NCBI RefSeq assembly: GCF_031181385.1
Contig: NZ_JAPSKV010000002.1
Coordinates: forward strand, 62,001-126,000
From: Fredinandcohnia onubensis
GTDB lineage: Bacteria > Bacillota > Bacilli > Bacillales > Bacillaceae_L
DNA length: 64,000 nucleotides
Direction of reading: 5' to 3'
A program made the position numbers and the translations under genes. Each line of letters begins with the position of its first letter. Within the stretch, counting starts at the first letter, position 1. Shown in pieces: positions 53,537 to 63,899 of this stretch. Under the pieces are notes generated by a model that did no database searches, had not been told where the DNA came from, and was given only the letters and a program-made list of their open reading frames with translations.

Positions 53537-54967
53537 TTATACTAAAACTGGTGTAGTTTCTTTTAAATATTCTATTACCTTGTTAACCGCTTCTTCACCT
53601 TGGTCAATACAGTCAGGCAGTCCTAGACCCTCATAAGAGCTTCCAGCTAAAAAGACACCTGGTAGTTGTTCGGCAACATTGTTCTTAACAGATTCAATCC
53701 TGTCCTTGTGCCCTACTGTGTATTGCGGCATTGCATCTTTCCATCTTGTTACTATAGAAAATTCAGGTTGGTCTGTAATATTCATTGTTTTGTTTAAATC
53801 ATCAAGAACAACTTTGACAATTTCTTCATCTGATTGATCAACGATTGCTTCGTCTCCCGCTTTACCAACATAGCAACGAAGGAGCACTTTACCTTCTGGA
53901 GTCGTATGCGGCCATTTTTTATGGGTCCAAGTAACTGCCGTAATAATATAATCATTATTCCTTGATACAACAAAACCAGTTCCATCAATATCTTTTTTAA
54001 TGGCTTCTTCAGGGAAAGCCATTGCAACAGTAGCTACTGATGTAGAAGGCATTTCTTTCAAGGAATCGAAAAATGAGTATTGGTTAAAAATGGATTGTGT
54101 TACGTGATGAGGTGTGGCAACAACTACACTATCCGCCGTAATCTCTTTTCCATTGTTCAGTTTTATAACATAATGGCTACTTTGTTTTTCAATACCTTCA
54201 ACCTTAATTCCCTTAAAAACGGTCCCAGGCTCAAGTTTTGCTTCAATTGCATCTATGAATGATTGTAATCCAGTTGTTACAGTTAAGAACTGTCCCTTTG
54301 GAGCTGAAATTGTTTCCCCACTTGGCTTTGGTTTTGGTGGTGTTGTTTGCTTCATGCCTACGATTAGGCTTCGATATTTCTGCTCAACTTGATAGAATTG
54401 AGGGAAAGTCGACATTAAACTTAGTTGGTCAATATCCCCAGCATATATCCCTGAAAGTAATGGCTCAATAAGGTTTTCAACGACCTCATCACCCAGTCTT
54501 CTTCTAAAAAATTGACCAAGTGATTGATCGCCTTCACCAGGTGTACGAGGTAACACAAAATCCATTGCCGCACGAAGTTTACCAAACGGGGTAAACAAAC
54601 CTGTAGTGATGAATGGTCCAATTTGAGTTGGTATTCCCATGATAGATCCACCTGGCATTGGATGGAGCTTTCCGTTCACAAGAACATATGATTTACCAGC
54701 AGTATTGTTAACCAATTTATCCCCTAGACCAACCTCATTGACAAGCCGGGAGGCACTCTTTTTCCTAGCTAAAAAGGAATCTGGACCTCTTTCAATGACA
54801 AAACCATCTCGCTCTACGGTTTGTACCTTTCCACCAAGTCGATGGCTTGCTTCTAAAAGGGTACACTTTATGTCTAAGCCCTTCTCTCTTGCCTCTTTCT
54901 GGAGATAATAAGCTACAGTTAAACCAGTAATCCCGCCACCTATTACAACTACCTTTTGATTACTCAC
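53537..54967 (-). CDS. hemY: Coproporphyrinogen III oxidase (HemY/CgoX)
   Basis: FAD-dependent oxidase of 476 residues in haem synthesis. The N-terminal FAD motif is VVVIGGGITGLTVAYYL (about 5-21), followed by GGKVQTVERDGFVIERGPDSFLARK. The C-terminal FAD-binding part is GVFLAGSSYEGLGLPDCIDQG. In Gram-positive bacteria this protein oxidises coproporphyrinogen III to coproporphyrin III, the substrate of HemH in the coproporphyrin-dependent route. The GTG at 54967 has GAAGGCG upstream. It is the third hem gene, after hemE and hemH; the gap to hemH holds a repeat element. Confidence 0.95.
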   Translation of the reverse strand: MSNQKVVVIGGGITGLTVAYYLQKEAREKGLDIKCTLLEASHRLGGKVQTVERDGFVIERGPDSFLARKKSASRLVNEVGLGDKLVNNTAGKSYVLVNGKLHPMPGGSIMGIPTQIGPFITTGLFTPFGKLRAAMDFVLPRTPGEGDQSLGQFFRRRLGDEVVENLIEPLLSGIYAGDIDQLSLMSTFPQFYQVEQKYRSLIVGMKQTTPPKPKPSGETISAPKGQFLTVTTGLQSFIDAIEAKLEPGTVFKGIKVEGIEKQSSHYVIKLNNGKEITADSVVVATPHHVTQSIFNQYSFFDSLKEMPSTSVATVAMAFPEEAIKKDIDGTGFVVSRNNDYIITAVTWTHKKWPHTTPEGKVLLRCYVGKAGDEAIVDQSDEEIVKVVLDDLNKTMNITDQPEFSIVTRWKDAMPQYTVGHKDRIESVKNNVAEQLPGVFLAGSSYEGLGLPDCIDQGEEAVNKVIEYLKETTPVLV

Positions 54968-55004
54968 TTAACATCGCCTTCTTTCAATAGGATGTCAAAA
55001 AATC

Positions 55005-55123
55005 GGATGAAAATGACACATCGAACTTCTTCGTTGGCTTGCTTTTCCGTTGCTCACGTATTAACTGCATACGTTCCGCTACTCAAAGCTGCACCGCCTC
55101 GAACTTCTCGGTCCTTTTCATCC
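55005..55123. repeat. 119-bp intergenic element with inverted termini
   Basis: The ends GGATGAAAATGAC (55005-55017) and GTCCTTTTCATCC (55111-55123) are inverted repeats with 12 of 13 matches. Inside is a hairpin, ACGTAT / ATACGT around TAACTGC, and two near-copies of CGAACTTCT. It sits between hemH and hemY. I recall similar sequences in other Bacillus intergenic regions, which suggests a dispersed, non-coding family. No CDS is supported here. Confidence 0.65.
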
Positions 55124-55165
55124 TCCTTTTGAACACTCATTTAAATGTAAAAATTCAATGACCAT

Positions 55166-56098
55166 TTATTTTTTTAGTTCTTTTAAAACAACTGTTGCCA
55201 AACAATCGATAAATTCTGGCTTTGAATTTGGCATTTCAGGACGGTAATAGCTTACACCTAACTCTTCTGTAACAACTTTACATTCGTAATCATTGTCATA
55301 GAGGACCTCTAAGTGATCTGCTACAAATCCAACAGGAATGTAGACAAATGCTTTGTAGCCTTTTTCGTTGTAAAGGTCTCTAGTTAGGTCCTGAACATCG
55401 GGACCCAACCATGGTTCAGGGGTGTTACCTGCACTTTGCCAGCCTATTTCATAATTCTTGATACCTGCTGCTTCAGCAATTAAATCAGCAGTTTCTTGTA
55501 ACTGACTAGGATAAGGATCGCCAGCAGCAATAATTTTTTCAGGCAGACTATGTGCTGAAACGATTAATACTGCATTCTCACGTTCTTCTTCTGGCATTGA
55601 AGCAAACACCTGCTTCACCTGTTTTGCCCAGTAATCAATAAACTTTGGCTCTTTATACCAACTTTCTACAGAAGTAATAGTTGGCCCCCCAAGCTTTTCT
55701 GCCTCTTCTTTCGCACGACCATTATAGGCTTTTACACTAAAGGTTGAAAAATGAGGTGCAAGAACTAGACTCACAGCTTCCCGGGTTCCATCCTGTTTCA
55801 TTTGAGCTACTGCATCCTCAATGAATGGCTCAATATGCTTTAAACCTTGATACAATTTAAACTCAATTTCATCTTGTATTTGATTTAAATGTTCTTCAAG
55901 TTTTTCACCTTGTTCAGTAGTAATTTTTGCAAGAGGTGAAATCCCACCAATTGCTTCATAACGATTACGTAAGTCCTCAAGCATCTCTGGTGAGGGCTTA
56001 CGACCGTGACGTATATGTGTATAATATCGTTCGATATCCTCTTCTTTATATGGAGTACCGTATGCCATTACGAGTAATCCCATTTTCTTTTTTGTCAT
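55166..56098 (-). CDS. hemH: Ferrochelatase (coproporphyrin III type, HemH/CpfC)
   Basis: Inserts ferrous iron into the porphyrin. The protein has 310 residues, typical of the soluble Bacillus enzyme. Motifs: [27 protein letters not shown] at the N-terminus, the active-site region around [13 protein letters not shown] with its His (about 183), and [19 protein letters not shown] with the paired Glu. There is no 2Fe-2S extension. The ATG at 56098 is 23 nt after hemE. It works between HemE/HemY and HemQ in the Gram-positive pathway. Confidence 0.96.
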   Translation of the reverse strand: MTKKKMGLLVMAYGTPYKEEDIERYYTHIRHGRKPSPEMLEDLRNRYEAIGGISPLAKITTEQGEKLEEHLNQIQDEIEFKLYQGLKHIEPFIEDAVAQMKQDGTREAVSLVLAPHFSTFSVKAYNGRAKEEAEKLGGPTITSVESWYKEPKFIDYWAKQVKQVFASMPEEERENAVLIVSAHSLPEKIIAAGDPYPSQLQETADLIAEAAGIKNYEIGWQSAGNTPEPWLGPDVQDLTRDLYNEKGYKAFVYIPVGFVADHLEVLYDNDYECKVVTEELGVSYYRPEMPNSKPEFIDCLATVVLKELKK

Positions 56099-56120
56099 TT
56101 AATACACCTCAGAAGCTAGA

Positions 56121-57158
56121 TTAATTTTTACTTGAATACTCGTGGATAAATGTAGTTAGACGCTTTAGTGTCTCTGGATTAACATCTGGGAACACACCAT
56201 GTCCAAGGTTGAATATATAACCCGGTTGTTGCATTCCCTGGTCTAGGATTTCTTTTGCTTTTTCTTCAATGACTTCCCAAGGAGCTAGTAGAATTGCTGG
56301 ATCAAGATTTCCTTGAACTGCTTTTGTAATTCCAAGTTCTCTTGCTTGCATAATTGGCAAGCGCCAATCAAGTCCTACAACATCCAGCGGTAAGTCATGC
56401 CATTCTAATGCTAAATGGCTTGCTCCTACTCCGAACATGATTAATGGTACATTCTCTTCACGAAGTGCAGTAAAAATACGATGCATAACTGGTTTAATGA
56501 AATGACGGTAGTCTGCCACATTTAATGCTCCTACCCAAGAGTCAAAAATTTGTACAGCCTTTGCACCCGCAGCTATTTGTGACTTTACATATGTAATTGT
56601 CATTTCAGCTAGTTTATCCATTAGAGCAAACCATGCATCAGGTTGTGCGTACATGAAAGCTTTCGTTTTATTATAGTTTTTTGAAGGTCCACCTTCAATC
56701 ATATAGCTTGCTAATGTAAATGGTGCTCCTGCAAATCCAATCAACGGAACGGAGAGTTGTTCAGTCGTTAATAGCTTAATTGTATCAAGTACATACGGAA
56801 CATCTTCTTCAGGATGAATTTCACCAAGTTTCTCAACGTCCTTTACGGAACGGATTGGGTTACTGATGACAGGTCCAACTCCTGCTTTGATTTCAACATC
56901 TACCCCAAGTGCTGGAAGTGGAGACATAATGTCTTTATATAGAATTGCTGCGTCCACATCATATTGCTCAACTGGAAGTCTTGTCACATATGCACATAAC
57001 TCAGGCTGATGTGTAATTTCAAACAGTCCGTATTTTTCTTTAATTTTTCGGTATTCTGGCTGGGATCGTCCCGCTTGGCGCATATACCAAACCGGTACAT
57101 GTTCCGTTTTTTCACCCCTTGCCGCTCTTAACAAAGTATCATTAAAACCCTTTTGCAT
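56121..57158 (-). CDS. hemE: Uroporphyrinogen decarboxylase
   Basis: Removes four carboxyl groups from uroporphyrinogen III to give coproporphyrinogen III. The protein has 345 residues. Signatures: [17 protein letters not shown] (about 21-37, the PVWxMRQAGR box with the key Arg) and [19 protein letters not shown] (about 140-158), with an Asp-containing [12 protein letters not shown] segment. The ATG at 57158 starts the hemE-hemH-hemY cluster. A GTCAAA-AA-TTTGAC dyad lies upstream at about 57302-57315. Confidence 0.96.
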   Translation of the reverse strand: MQKGFNDTLLRAARGEKTEHVPVWYMRQAGRSQPEYRKIKEKYGLFEITHQPELCAYVTRLPVEQYDVDAAILYKDIMSPLPALGVDVEIKAGVGPVISNPIRSVKDVEKLGEIHPEEDVPYVLDTIKLLTTEQLSVPLIGFAGAPFTLASYMIEGGPSKNYNKTKAFMYAQPDAWFALMDKLAEMTITYVKSQIAAGAKAVQIFDSWVGALNVADYRHFIKPVMHRIFTALREENVPLIMFGVGASHLALEWHDLPLDVVGLDWRLPIMQARELGITKAVQGNLDPAILLAPWEVIEEKAKEILDQGMQQPGYIFNLGHGVFPDVNPETLKRLTTFIHEYSSKN

Positions 57159-57328
57159 ATGTATTTACCTTCCTTTCAACATCTTCACACAATAGTCTTT
57201 ATAATAGCATAAGTAAGTATTATTTATTGAATTGAACATTTCATCCTCACTTTATCACTATAATTGTTTCTACTATCCTTGTATACAAAACCGAGGCAAA
57301 TGTCAAAAATTTGACGAACATTCACAGA

Positions 57329-57360
57329 TAAAGGGTGGTGAAATGAACACCACCCTTTAA
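57329..57360 (-). terminator. Terminator after pbpF
   Basis: Perfect 11-bp stem AAAGGGTGGTG / CACCACCCTTT with a 7-nt loop; short T-run on the minus strand. Confidence 0.7.
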
Positions 57361-57366
57361 CATGTT

Positions 57367-59505
57367 TTATTTACTAGAGAAAAAGGTAGGCTTAACAACT
57401 TGAGATTTTGTTCCTTCTTCTTTCGTCTGGGAGTTAAAAGGGACTACAAAATAAGATGGTATCGAAAATATATTTACATTTTCAATCTCAAAGTCCCCAC
57501 TCCCTCTAACAGAACCCACATATTTAACAGACTTTGCATTCTCCTCATATATTCGATATTCAACCCGTTCATCTTCCGCAGGTGTCCATTTTAGGGAAAC
57601 CGTAAATAATCCAAGTGGTTTGAAGGTCAAGCTAGCTTTAACATCATCAATTTTCGCGAGCCGTATCGGTGGCTCAAGTTCCTCTACATCCTTTGGAGCC
57701 GAAAAAGCTGATACTTTCTTAAGTTCAGATTGATCAAGAATCTTTTTAAAGAGTTTCGTCGGAGATGCACTTCCACCTTTTAAATAATGAGTGGCATCTG
57801 TAGAATCATAGCCCATCCAAATTGCCCCTACCACGGAAGGTGTGAATCCGACAAACCAAGCATCCTTTATTCCATTTTCTACACCAGGTAAATTGGTTGT
57901 CCCAGTTTTCCCTGCAAGTGCACCCTGATAAGTTCCCACCCTTGCAGTACCATTATCGACAACACCTTCAAGCATTCTTGTCATATACCAAGCCGTTTGT
58001 TTTGAAAAAGCTTCAGTCTCATGTGTCGATGCCTCTCCAATCACTTTTCCTTCACGGTTTACTATTTTACTAATGACATGTGGTTCAATCACTTTTCCAT
58101 CACGGGCAAAGGCGCGATAGGCTTTTGCCATTGCAATAGGAGAAATTCCTTCTTTAAGTCCACCTAAAGCGATCGATAAGCCTTGGTCTGGAATTGTAAT
58201 ACCTGCTTTCGTTAAATATTTTTTAGCTGTATCAATGCCAACTCTATCAAGCATCCAAACAGCTGGAGCATTTGATGACTCGACTAAAGCATCATACATT
58301 GAAATTTCACCTTTATATATACCTGAATAATTGCTTGGTTTATATTCACCATAGGTTAATTTTTTATCAACCAACATGGAATATGGTTCAAATTCATCTT
58401 CTTCCAATGCCGGTCCGTAAACTGCCAACGGTTTAATCGTTGATCCTGGTTGTCGTTTAATTACAACACGATTAATGCCTCGACTTACATAATGCCTACC
58501 GCCAATACTAGCTAAAACACCACCTGTATCATTATCTAATAGTACAAAGGCACCTTCTACATTTTCATCAACACCCGGAAAGTTCTTTTGATCCTTAAAT
58601 AGCTCGAAAGCTGTTTTTTGAATCTCCAAGTGAAGAGGAACAGTAATTGTATAACCACCTCTAAGCAATTCTTCATTTGATAATTGATAGCGTGTCTTCG
58701 CTTCATCAAATACCATATCAATATAGGTTACTAATGCCGGGTCTCGTTCTACCTCATGGACATTTAGAGAAAGAGTCTTTCCTTGGACTCTAACAGCTTC
58801 CTCTGGCTGTAAAAACCCTCTTTTCTCCATTAAGTTAATGACCAAGTCCCGTCTTTGTTTACTTTTTTGAGGATTCAAGATTGGTGAATAAGTTGATGGT
58901 GCTTTCGGTATTGCTGCAAGTAGCGCACCTTCTTCAACCGATAATTCACTTACATTTTTATTAAAATAAAATTTTGATGCAGATTGAATTCCGTATGCAC
59001 CGTGACCAAAATAAATTTGATTTAAATACATTTCTAAGAGCTCTTGCTTGCTGTACTCTTCCTCTAAATTAATGGCAATGATCAATTCTTTCGTTTTTCG
59101 CAAGAATGTTTTTTCATTTGTAAGGAAGACATTCTTCGCAAGCTGTTGTGTTATCGTACTTCCACCTTCTACCTTTCCACCAGCAATAATATCTTTGTAT
59201 ATGGCTCTAGCAATTGCTTGAAGATCGATACCATGGTGTTGATAAAACCGAGTATCTTCTACTGTAATAAATGCCTGCTGTACATATTCCGGAATTTCCT
59301 TAATCGGTACAATATCCCGATTCTCATAATATAATTTCGTAATAAACTGTCCATCTTCATCAACAAGTTTTGTTGCTGAATTCATAACAAGTTTTTTGTC
59401 ATCAATGACATAGTCACCTGCATATATGATAAGCAAATACGCACACAATCCAAGGACAAACGAACCGATAATAATAAATAATGAGAGAAATAATTTTCTT
59501 TTCAT
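57367..59505 (-). CDS. pbpF: Class A penicillin-binding protein (PBP 2C-like)
   Basis: Bifunctional peptidoglycan synthase of 712 residues. The N-terminal membrane anchor is about residues 5-28. The glycosyltransferase domain holds the catalytic E83 ([13 protein letters not shown]) and the [12 protein letters not shown] box. The transpeptidase domain has the nucleophile Ser355 (QPGSTIKP), an SSN motif and KTGTTN at about 533-538. A fibronectin-like C-terminal extension (about 630-712) is present. Its place upstream of hemE and beside hmoB agrees with B. subtilis pbpF. In that species PbpF acts in vegetative wall and forespore peptidoglycan. The ATG at 59505 has an AAGGAGGT ribosome binding site. 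Confidence 0.94.
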   Translation of the reverse strand: MKRKLFLSLFIIIGSFVLGLCAYLLIIYAGDYVIDDKKLVMNSATKLVDEDGQFITKLYYENRDIVPIKEIPEYVQQAFITVEDTRFYQHHGIDLQAIARAIYKDIIAGGKVEGGSTITQQLAKNVFLTNEKTFLRKTKELIIAINLEEEYSKQELLEMYLNQIYFGHGAYGIQSASKFYFNKNVSELSVEEGALLAAIPKAPSTYSPILNPQKSKQRRDLVINLMEKRGFLQPEEAVRVQGKTLSLNVHEVERDPALVTYIDMVFDEAKTRYQLSNEELLRGGYTITVPLHLEIQKTAFELFKDQKNFPGVDENVEGAFVLLDNDTGGVLASIGGRHYVSRGINRVVIKRQPGSTIKPLAVYGPALEEDEFEPYSMLVDKKLTYGEYKPSNYSGIYKGEISMYDALVESSNAPAVWMLDRVGIDTAKKYLTKAGITIPDQGLSIALGGLKEGISPIAMAKAYRAFARDGKVIEPHVISKIVNREGKVIGEASTHETEAFSKQTAWYMTRMLEGVVDNGTARVGTYQGALAGKTGTTNLPGVENGIKDAWFVGFTPSVVGAIWMGYDSTDATHYLKGGSASPTKLFKKILDQSELKKVSAFSAPKDVEELEPPIRLAKIDDVKASLTFKPLGLFTVSLKWTPAEDERVEYRIYEENAKSVKYVGSVRGSGDFEIENVNIFSIPSYFVVPFNSQTKEEGTKSQVVKPTFFSSK

Positions 59506-59530
59506 ACTGTGACCTCCTTGGAATAGTTAA

Positions 59531-59650
59531 AAGCGGAAGCGGCTCGATCAGCCCTGACAAGCATAAGAAAAGCCGGCTAGAAGGATGCAGTTTATCCTTC
59601 TTGACGGATTGGCTTATGACCTCGAGGGGCTAGGCGCTGCAGCTAGATAT
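59531..59650. repeat. 120-bp intergenic long-hairpin element
   Basis: One long nested fold: inner stem AGAAGGAT / ATCCTTCT (59579-59586, 59594-59601) with a GCAGTTT loop, then CCG / CGG, CATAAG / CTTATG (59562-59567, 59613-59618) and AGCCC / GGGCT (59550-59554, 59627-59631). It lies in the divergent pbpF-hmoB interval. I recall elements of this build between genes in many Bacillus genomes. No CDS. Confidence 0.7.
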
Positions 59651-59741
59651 AATGAATTCGATCTTAGTTGGTTATGTTATCTTTTAGTATAACTGTAAAA
59701 GATTCTCACTATGTATGGCCTATAAATAAAGGAGGAATAAT

Positions 59742-60248
59742 GTGAATTTTTATATGGCGTTCGGTACAATTGAGTTTTTGAAAAAACTCCAGGAAAAGCA
59801 CAAAAATGAAAACATGACTGCTTTTTATAATAACGAAACAGCCATTCTGCTCCATGAAACATCTAAGAAATCTGTTTTTGCCGCACCACGAAAATATGAA
59901 GTTCTCACTGCTTCAGGGGACATTGAGAGTGCGAAATTTTCTGCATTCACATATATCCCTGTATCTGAGGAAGGCAAACCGTTATTTGAATACAACATCA
60001 CCCGAATGGGTACTGTGTTTCAGAACACTCCAGGATTTATTGCCTTTCGGGCACTAAGGCCAATAAAAAATGATTCTTTTGTAGTTGTGAGTTTTTGGGA
60101 AAAAGAATCCTTTTATTTAGATTGGACACGCTCGGAAGGTTTTGAACAGCTTGAACAAGTTATTGAAAAAACGAAAGCCGGCTTAAGCCAAACAGTCTTT
60201 TCTGGCCCTGTTTATACAAAAACTTTTCATTCCTTAACAGATGATTAA
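59742..60248 (+). CDS. hmoB: Haem-degrading monooxygenase HmoB
   Basis: 168-residue protein with a C-terminal antibiotic-biosynthesis-monooxygenase-type (ABM) ferredoxin-like domain (about 75-160: FEYNITRMGTVFQNTPGFIAFRALRPIKNDSFVVVSFWEKESFYLDWTRSEGF). B. subtilis HmoB (YhgC, 166 residues) is next to pbpF and hemEHY, as here. It opens haem to release iron. The GTG at 59742 has an AAAGGAGG ribosome binding site. It is divergent from pbpF. Confidence 0.9.
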   Translation: MNFYMAFGTIEFLKKLQEKHKNENMTAFYNNETAILLHETSKKSVFAAPRKYEVLTASGDIESAKFSAFTYIPVSEEGKPLFEYNITRMGTVFQNTPGFIAFRALRPIKNDSFVVVSFWEKESFYLDWTRSEGFEQLEQVIEKTKAGLSQTVFSGPVYTKTFHSLTDD

Positions 60249-60362
60249 AATTTGTGTGCACTCCTCACACCTAATCCCCAGCTACATATTCTGTAATACA
60301 AACATAGGTTAACGTGTAGTTACCTCTGCTTGAATTCGGAATTAGCGAATGGGGGTTTAACA

Positions 60363-61781
60363 ATGTTAGTGGAATTAACCGCCCTGCATTGGATATATGT
60401 TTCGTTTATCTTCTTAATCATTGGTTTTATGGTGATGAGGAGGGACACTTCACTTATTTGTATTATCGGAATCTTTCTTCTCGCCATCACAGCAACTGGA
60501 TCAATAAGTGCATCCGTTAGTGGAGTCTTTAATAGCTTTACTTATGCAATAACCGAGTTACTCTCAACCATACTCGTCATATCGATTATTGTTTCAATGA
60601 GTAAAGCATTAACGGTCACGGGAATCAATGATATCATGATTGCTCCTTTTGCAAAACTTATCCGTTCCCCTGCTCTTGCTTATTGGACCATTGGTATTGT
60701 CATGATGGTGATTTCATGGTTTTTCTGGCCATCCCCAGCTGTTGCCCTTATCGGTGCGGTACTTTTACCGGTAGCAATGAGAGTAGGTTTGCCCGCTTTG
60801 GGTGTCGCAATGGCAATGAATTTGTTCGGTCACGGAATTGCATTGTCGAGTGATTTTATCATTCAAGCCGCCCCTAAGCTTACAGCAGATGCTGCTGGTC
60901 TTGAGGTTATGGAGGTTGTAAAAGCAAGTATACCTTTAGTTTTTGTGATGGGAATTGTAACAACTGTTGCAGCATACTACTTACTCCGTCGCGATATGCG
61001 AAAAGAGACTCTTTCTGTAGGTAGTAACTCTAACTATTCAAATCCGTTGACAAAGGATCTCTCAGAAAAAGAAGAAGAACGTTTAAGAAGCTTACTTTCT
61101 ACTAACGCGAAACGTCTCTTTGCCATTTTAATCCCAATCCTTTTTGCCCTAGATGTTGTTGCCATGTCTGTCTTGAATCTTTCCGGTGGAGACGCAACAG
61201 CACTTGTTGGTGGAACCTCTATCTTTATTCTTCTACTAATCTCACTTGTTGCTCATAAAAATGCGGGATTAGAAAAAACAACAACCTATTTAATTGAAGG
61301 CTTCCAATTCGGATTCAAAGTATTCGGTCCGGTCATTCCAATCGCCGCGTTTTTCTATCTTGGGGACTCTGGTTTTGTAAAAATCATTGGCGACTTTTTA
61401 CCAGAACATTCACAGGGAATAGTGAATGACCTTGGAGTTAGTCTTGCATCTGTTGTACCATTAAACGCCCCAGTCAGCGCGGTTACCTTAACCATTGTCG
61501 GTGCTATTACGGGCTTAGATGGCTCAGGTTTTTCAGGAATTTCATTAGCTGGATCACTTGCTGCATTATTCTCATCCGCCCTCGGGGCTGGTGCTGCGAC
61601 ATTAACCGCACTTGGTCAAATTGCCGCAATTTGGGTCGGTGGCGGAACCCTCGTTCCATGGGCGCTCATCCCTGCTGCTGCAATATGCGGTGTCGACCCA
61701 TTTGAACTTGCTAGGAAGAACTTACTTCCGGTAACAATTGGATTGGTAGTAACAACCATTGTAGCGATGTTTTTAATATAA
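60363..61781 (+). CDS. yhfA: Membrane permease (YhfA-like)
   Basis: Integral-membrane protein of 472 residues from the ATG at 60363, which has ATGGGGG upstream. It has about 11-12 hydrophobic segments. It resembles the DcuC/CitM-like and YhfA groups of putative permeases. The repeated Gly/Ala-rich helices (NLFGHGIALSSDFIIQAAPKLTADA in the first half; GVDPFELARKNLLPVTIG near the end) suggest an inverted-repeat ion transporter fold. Substrate unknown; small carboxylates are possible. Symbol by position and type only. Confidence 0.7.
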   Translation: MLVELTALHWIYVSFIFLIIGFMVMRRDTSLICIIGIFLLAITATGSISASVSGVFNSFTYAITELLSTILVISIIVSMSKALTVTGINDIMIAPFAKLIRSPALAYWTIGIVMMVISWFFWPSPAVALIGAVLLPVAMRVGLPALGVAMAMNLFGHGIALSSDFIIQAAPKLTADAAGLEVMEVVKASIPLVFVMGIVTTVAAYYLLRRDMRKETLSVGSNSNYSNPLTKDLSEKEEERLRSLLSTNAKRLFAILIPILFALDVVAMSVLNLSGGDATALVGGTSIFILLLISLVAHKNAGLEKTTTYLIEGFQFGFKVFGPVIPIAAFFYLGDSGFVKIIGDFLPEHSQGIVNDLGVSLASVVPLNAPVSAVTLTIVGAITGLDGSGFSGISLAGSLAALFSSALGAGAATLTALGQIAAIWVGGGTLVPWALIPAAAICGVDPFELARKNLLPVTIGLVVTTIVAMFLI

Positions 61782-61817
61782 AATTATTTTATAAAACAAA
61801 TATTATTATGAAATTAA

Positions 61818-61848
61818 ATAAAGCCTCTCGATTTGAGAGGCTCTTTCA
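61818..61848. terminator. Bidirectional terminator between yhfA and threonine aldolase
   Basis: 8-bp perfect stem AGCCTCTC / GAGAGGCT with a 5-nt loop and T-rich sequence on both sides. Confidence 0.85.
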
Positions 61849-62886
61849 AAGTTCATTACAATAATTTAAAAATATTTTTGCTGCTTTTTCTATATCTGCC
61901 TTACTTATTCCCCGATATGTTGTCATCCTTACAATCTCCTCTGACATACTTTTTACCATTAGTCCAGCATTCAATAGTTCATGTTCAAATTTTTTTGCTG
62001 GATAACCGCTTAAGGATACATCTACATTAACGATATTCGTTTCTACTAGATCTGGCTGGACTATTACGTTTTTACAGTTCTTAAGTAAACTTGCTAGAAT
62101 TTGCGCATGCTGGTGGTCATCATTTAGTCTTTCAACTTCTTCTTGTAAAGCAAGTATACCAGCAGATGCCACAATACCAGCCTGACGCATCCCTCCCCCG
62201 AGCAATTTTCTGACCTTCCTTGCACGTTTTATAAACTCCTTACTTCCACAAAGAAGTGAACCTATCGGTGCACTTAATCCTTTGGATAGACAAAACATAA
62301 CGGAATCAACCGAAACCAGCAATTCTTTAACAGGAATCTTATAATGTGTTGCCACATTAAAAATTCTTGCACCATCCATATGTATATGAATGTTGTACTC
62401 TTTTGCAAGTGAACATATCTCTTCAGTTTGTTGAACTGACATACATGTTCCACCTTTAAAATTATTAGAATTTTCTAAGCATAGTAGATTAATAGCCCTA
62501 TCCTTAAAAATTGACTGTAAGTGTTTTTTATTAGGAAAACCTTTTTCATCTGTATCATAAAAGGTTGGTTTTAAACCAAAGTATTCATCCATAAATGGTG
62601 ACTTTTCACTATAATAAATATGGTTATACTTACTAATAGCAACTGCATCTCCCCTTTGACAGTTAGTCACTAATGCAATAATATTTGCCATCGTACCACT
62701 GTTACAGAATAATGATTCTTCCTTCCCTGTTATTCTTGCTGCCAAATCTTCTAATCTATTTATCGTTGGGTCTTCCCCTTTTCCCTCTTTACCCCATCTA
62801 CCATCATCACCTACTACTGCTTTAAACATAGCCCTTCTCATTGATTCTGTTGGTTTTGTTAATGTGTCACTTCGTAAATCAATCAT
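61846..62886 (-). CDS. Threonine aldolase / beta-eliminating lyase family
   Basis: PLP-dependent fold-type I enzyme of 346 residues, low-specificity L-threonine aldolase family. Opening MIDLRSDTLTKPTESMRRAM is diagnostic. The PLP lysine is K202 in LSKGLSAPIGS. Histidine and aspartate contacts HIHMDGARIFNVA (about 164-176) and the YNHIYYSEK block are present. It should cleave threonine or allo-threonine to glycine and acetaldehyde. Stereospecificity is not readable. The start is an ATG at 62886. It ends at a bidirectional terminator. Confidence 0.88.
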   Translation of the reverse strand: MIDLRSDTLTKPTESMRRAMFKAVVGDDGRWGKEGKGEDPTINRLEDLAARITGKEESLFCNSGTMANIIALVTNCQRGDAVAISKYNHIYYSEKSPFMDEYFGLKPTFYDTDEKGFPNKKHLQSIFKDRAINLLCLENSNNFKGGTCMSVQQTEEICSLAKEYNIHIHMDGARIFNVATHYKIPVKELLVSVDSVMFCLSKGLSAPIGSLLCGSKEFIKRARKVRKLLGGGMRQAGIVASAGILALQEEVERLNDDHQHAQILASLLKNCKNVIVQPDLVETNIVNVDVSLSGYPAKKFEHELLNAGLMVKSMSEEIVRMTTYRGISKADIEKAAKIFLNYCNEL

Positions 62887-62918
62887 GGATTTATCCCTAC
62901 TTTATAGATTCTTAATCT

Positions 62919-62966
62919 AAAAAAGAAAGTGAGGTAAACTTAAACTAAATTTCCCTCACTTTCCTT
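62919..62966 (-). terminator. Terminator after prpB
   Basis: 10-bp perfect stem GAAAGTGAGG / CCTCACTTTC with a 19-nt loop, followed by TTTTTTAG on the minus strand. Confidence 0.75.
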
Positions 62967-62971
62967 ATTCA

Positions 62972-63877
62972 TTACTTTTCAGATAATACTGTTTTTGCAA
63001 TCTCTGTATCTAATTTTTCGAAATCATAATAACTTATTGTTTCATATAAGTCTTTTCTTGTTTGCATTCTGTCAAGGAATTGCTTCTGAGTACCTGTGTT
63101 TTTAATTTCAGTATAAACATCTTCGACAGCCTTCGCAGCTACTCTAAGTGAGGTAACTGGATAAATCACCATGCTATAGCCAAATATTTCAAACTCATTC
63201 GCACTATAATAAGGTGTCTTCCCAAACTCTGTCATATTAGCGAGTAATGGCGACTTCACCAAACTCTTCACTTTATGAAACTCCTCTTCTGAAGTTAAAG
63301 CTTCTGGGAAAATTGCATCGGCTCCTGCTTCAATATAAAGGTTTGCTCTCTCAATCGCTCGTTCAATCCCCTCAACAGCAACTGCATCTGTTCTAGCAAT
63401 TACAATTAAAGATGGAGCAACTTCTTTTATAATTCTTATTTTTTGGGCCATGTCTTCTGGACTTACAAGCTTCTTCCCATTAAGGTGTCCACATTTTTTA
63501 GGTAGATCTTGGTCTTCAATTTGAACCGCAGCAACCTTTGCTTCAACCATTTCCCGTGCTGTTCTAGCTGCATTAAGAACCCCACCAAACCCTGTATCGA
63601 TATCCACTAAAAGTGGTAAGTTTGATGCACGAATTAAATCTTTAGCCCGAGATGCTATTTCCTCAGAGGTAACAATGCCTAAGTCCGGCAGTCCCCTGCT
63701 TGCGGTGTATGCTGCCCCAGACAAATACAAAGCTTCAAATCCCGCTTCTCTAGCTACAAGTGCACTTATTCCATCATGTGCACCTGGAATTTGCATGATT
63801 GCAGGGTCTTCCATTTTCTTACGAAAAGCCGAAGCTAGTTCTTCTTGGCTTCGTTCTTTTTCAACAATCCAAGCCAT
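62972..63877 (-). CDS. prpB: Methylisocitrate lyase
   Basis: Cleaves 2-methylisocitrate to pyruvate and succinate in the 2-methylcitrate cycle for propionyl-CoA. The protein has 301 residues from the ATG at 63877, which has GAGGTGA 6 nt upstream (a GTG at 63886 is less well placed). The isocitrate lyase superfamily signature KKCGHLNGK carries the catalytic C129. The LVDIDTGFGG and QIEDQDLPK metal-binding blocks are present. It follows prpD by 22 nt in the same operon. It corresponds to B. subtilis YqiQ. Confidence 0.95.
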   Translation of the reverse strand: MAWIVEKERSQEELASAFRKKMEDPAIMQIPGAHDGISALVAREAGFEALYLSGAAYTASRGLPDLGIVTSEEIASRAKDLIRASNLPLLVDIDTGFGGVLNAARTAREMVEAKVAAVQIEDQDLPKKCGHLNGKKLVSPEDMAQKIRIIKEVAPSLIVIARTDAVAVEGIERAIERANLYIEAGADAIFPEALTSEEEFHKVKSLVKSPLLANMTEFGKTPYYSANEFEIFGYSMVIYPVTSLRVAAKAVEDVYTEIKNTGTQKQFLDRMQTRKDLYETISYYDFEKLDTEIAKTVLSEK

Positions 63878-63899
63878 TTCTTTCACCTCATATAGTCTT

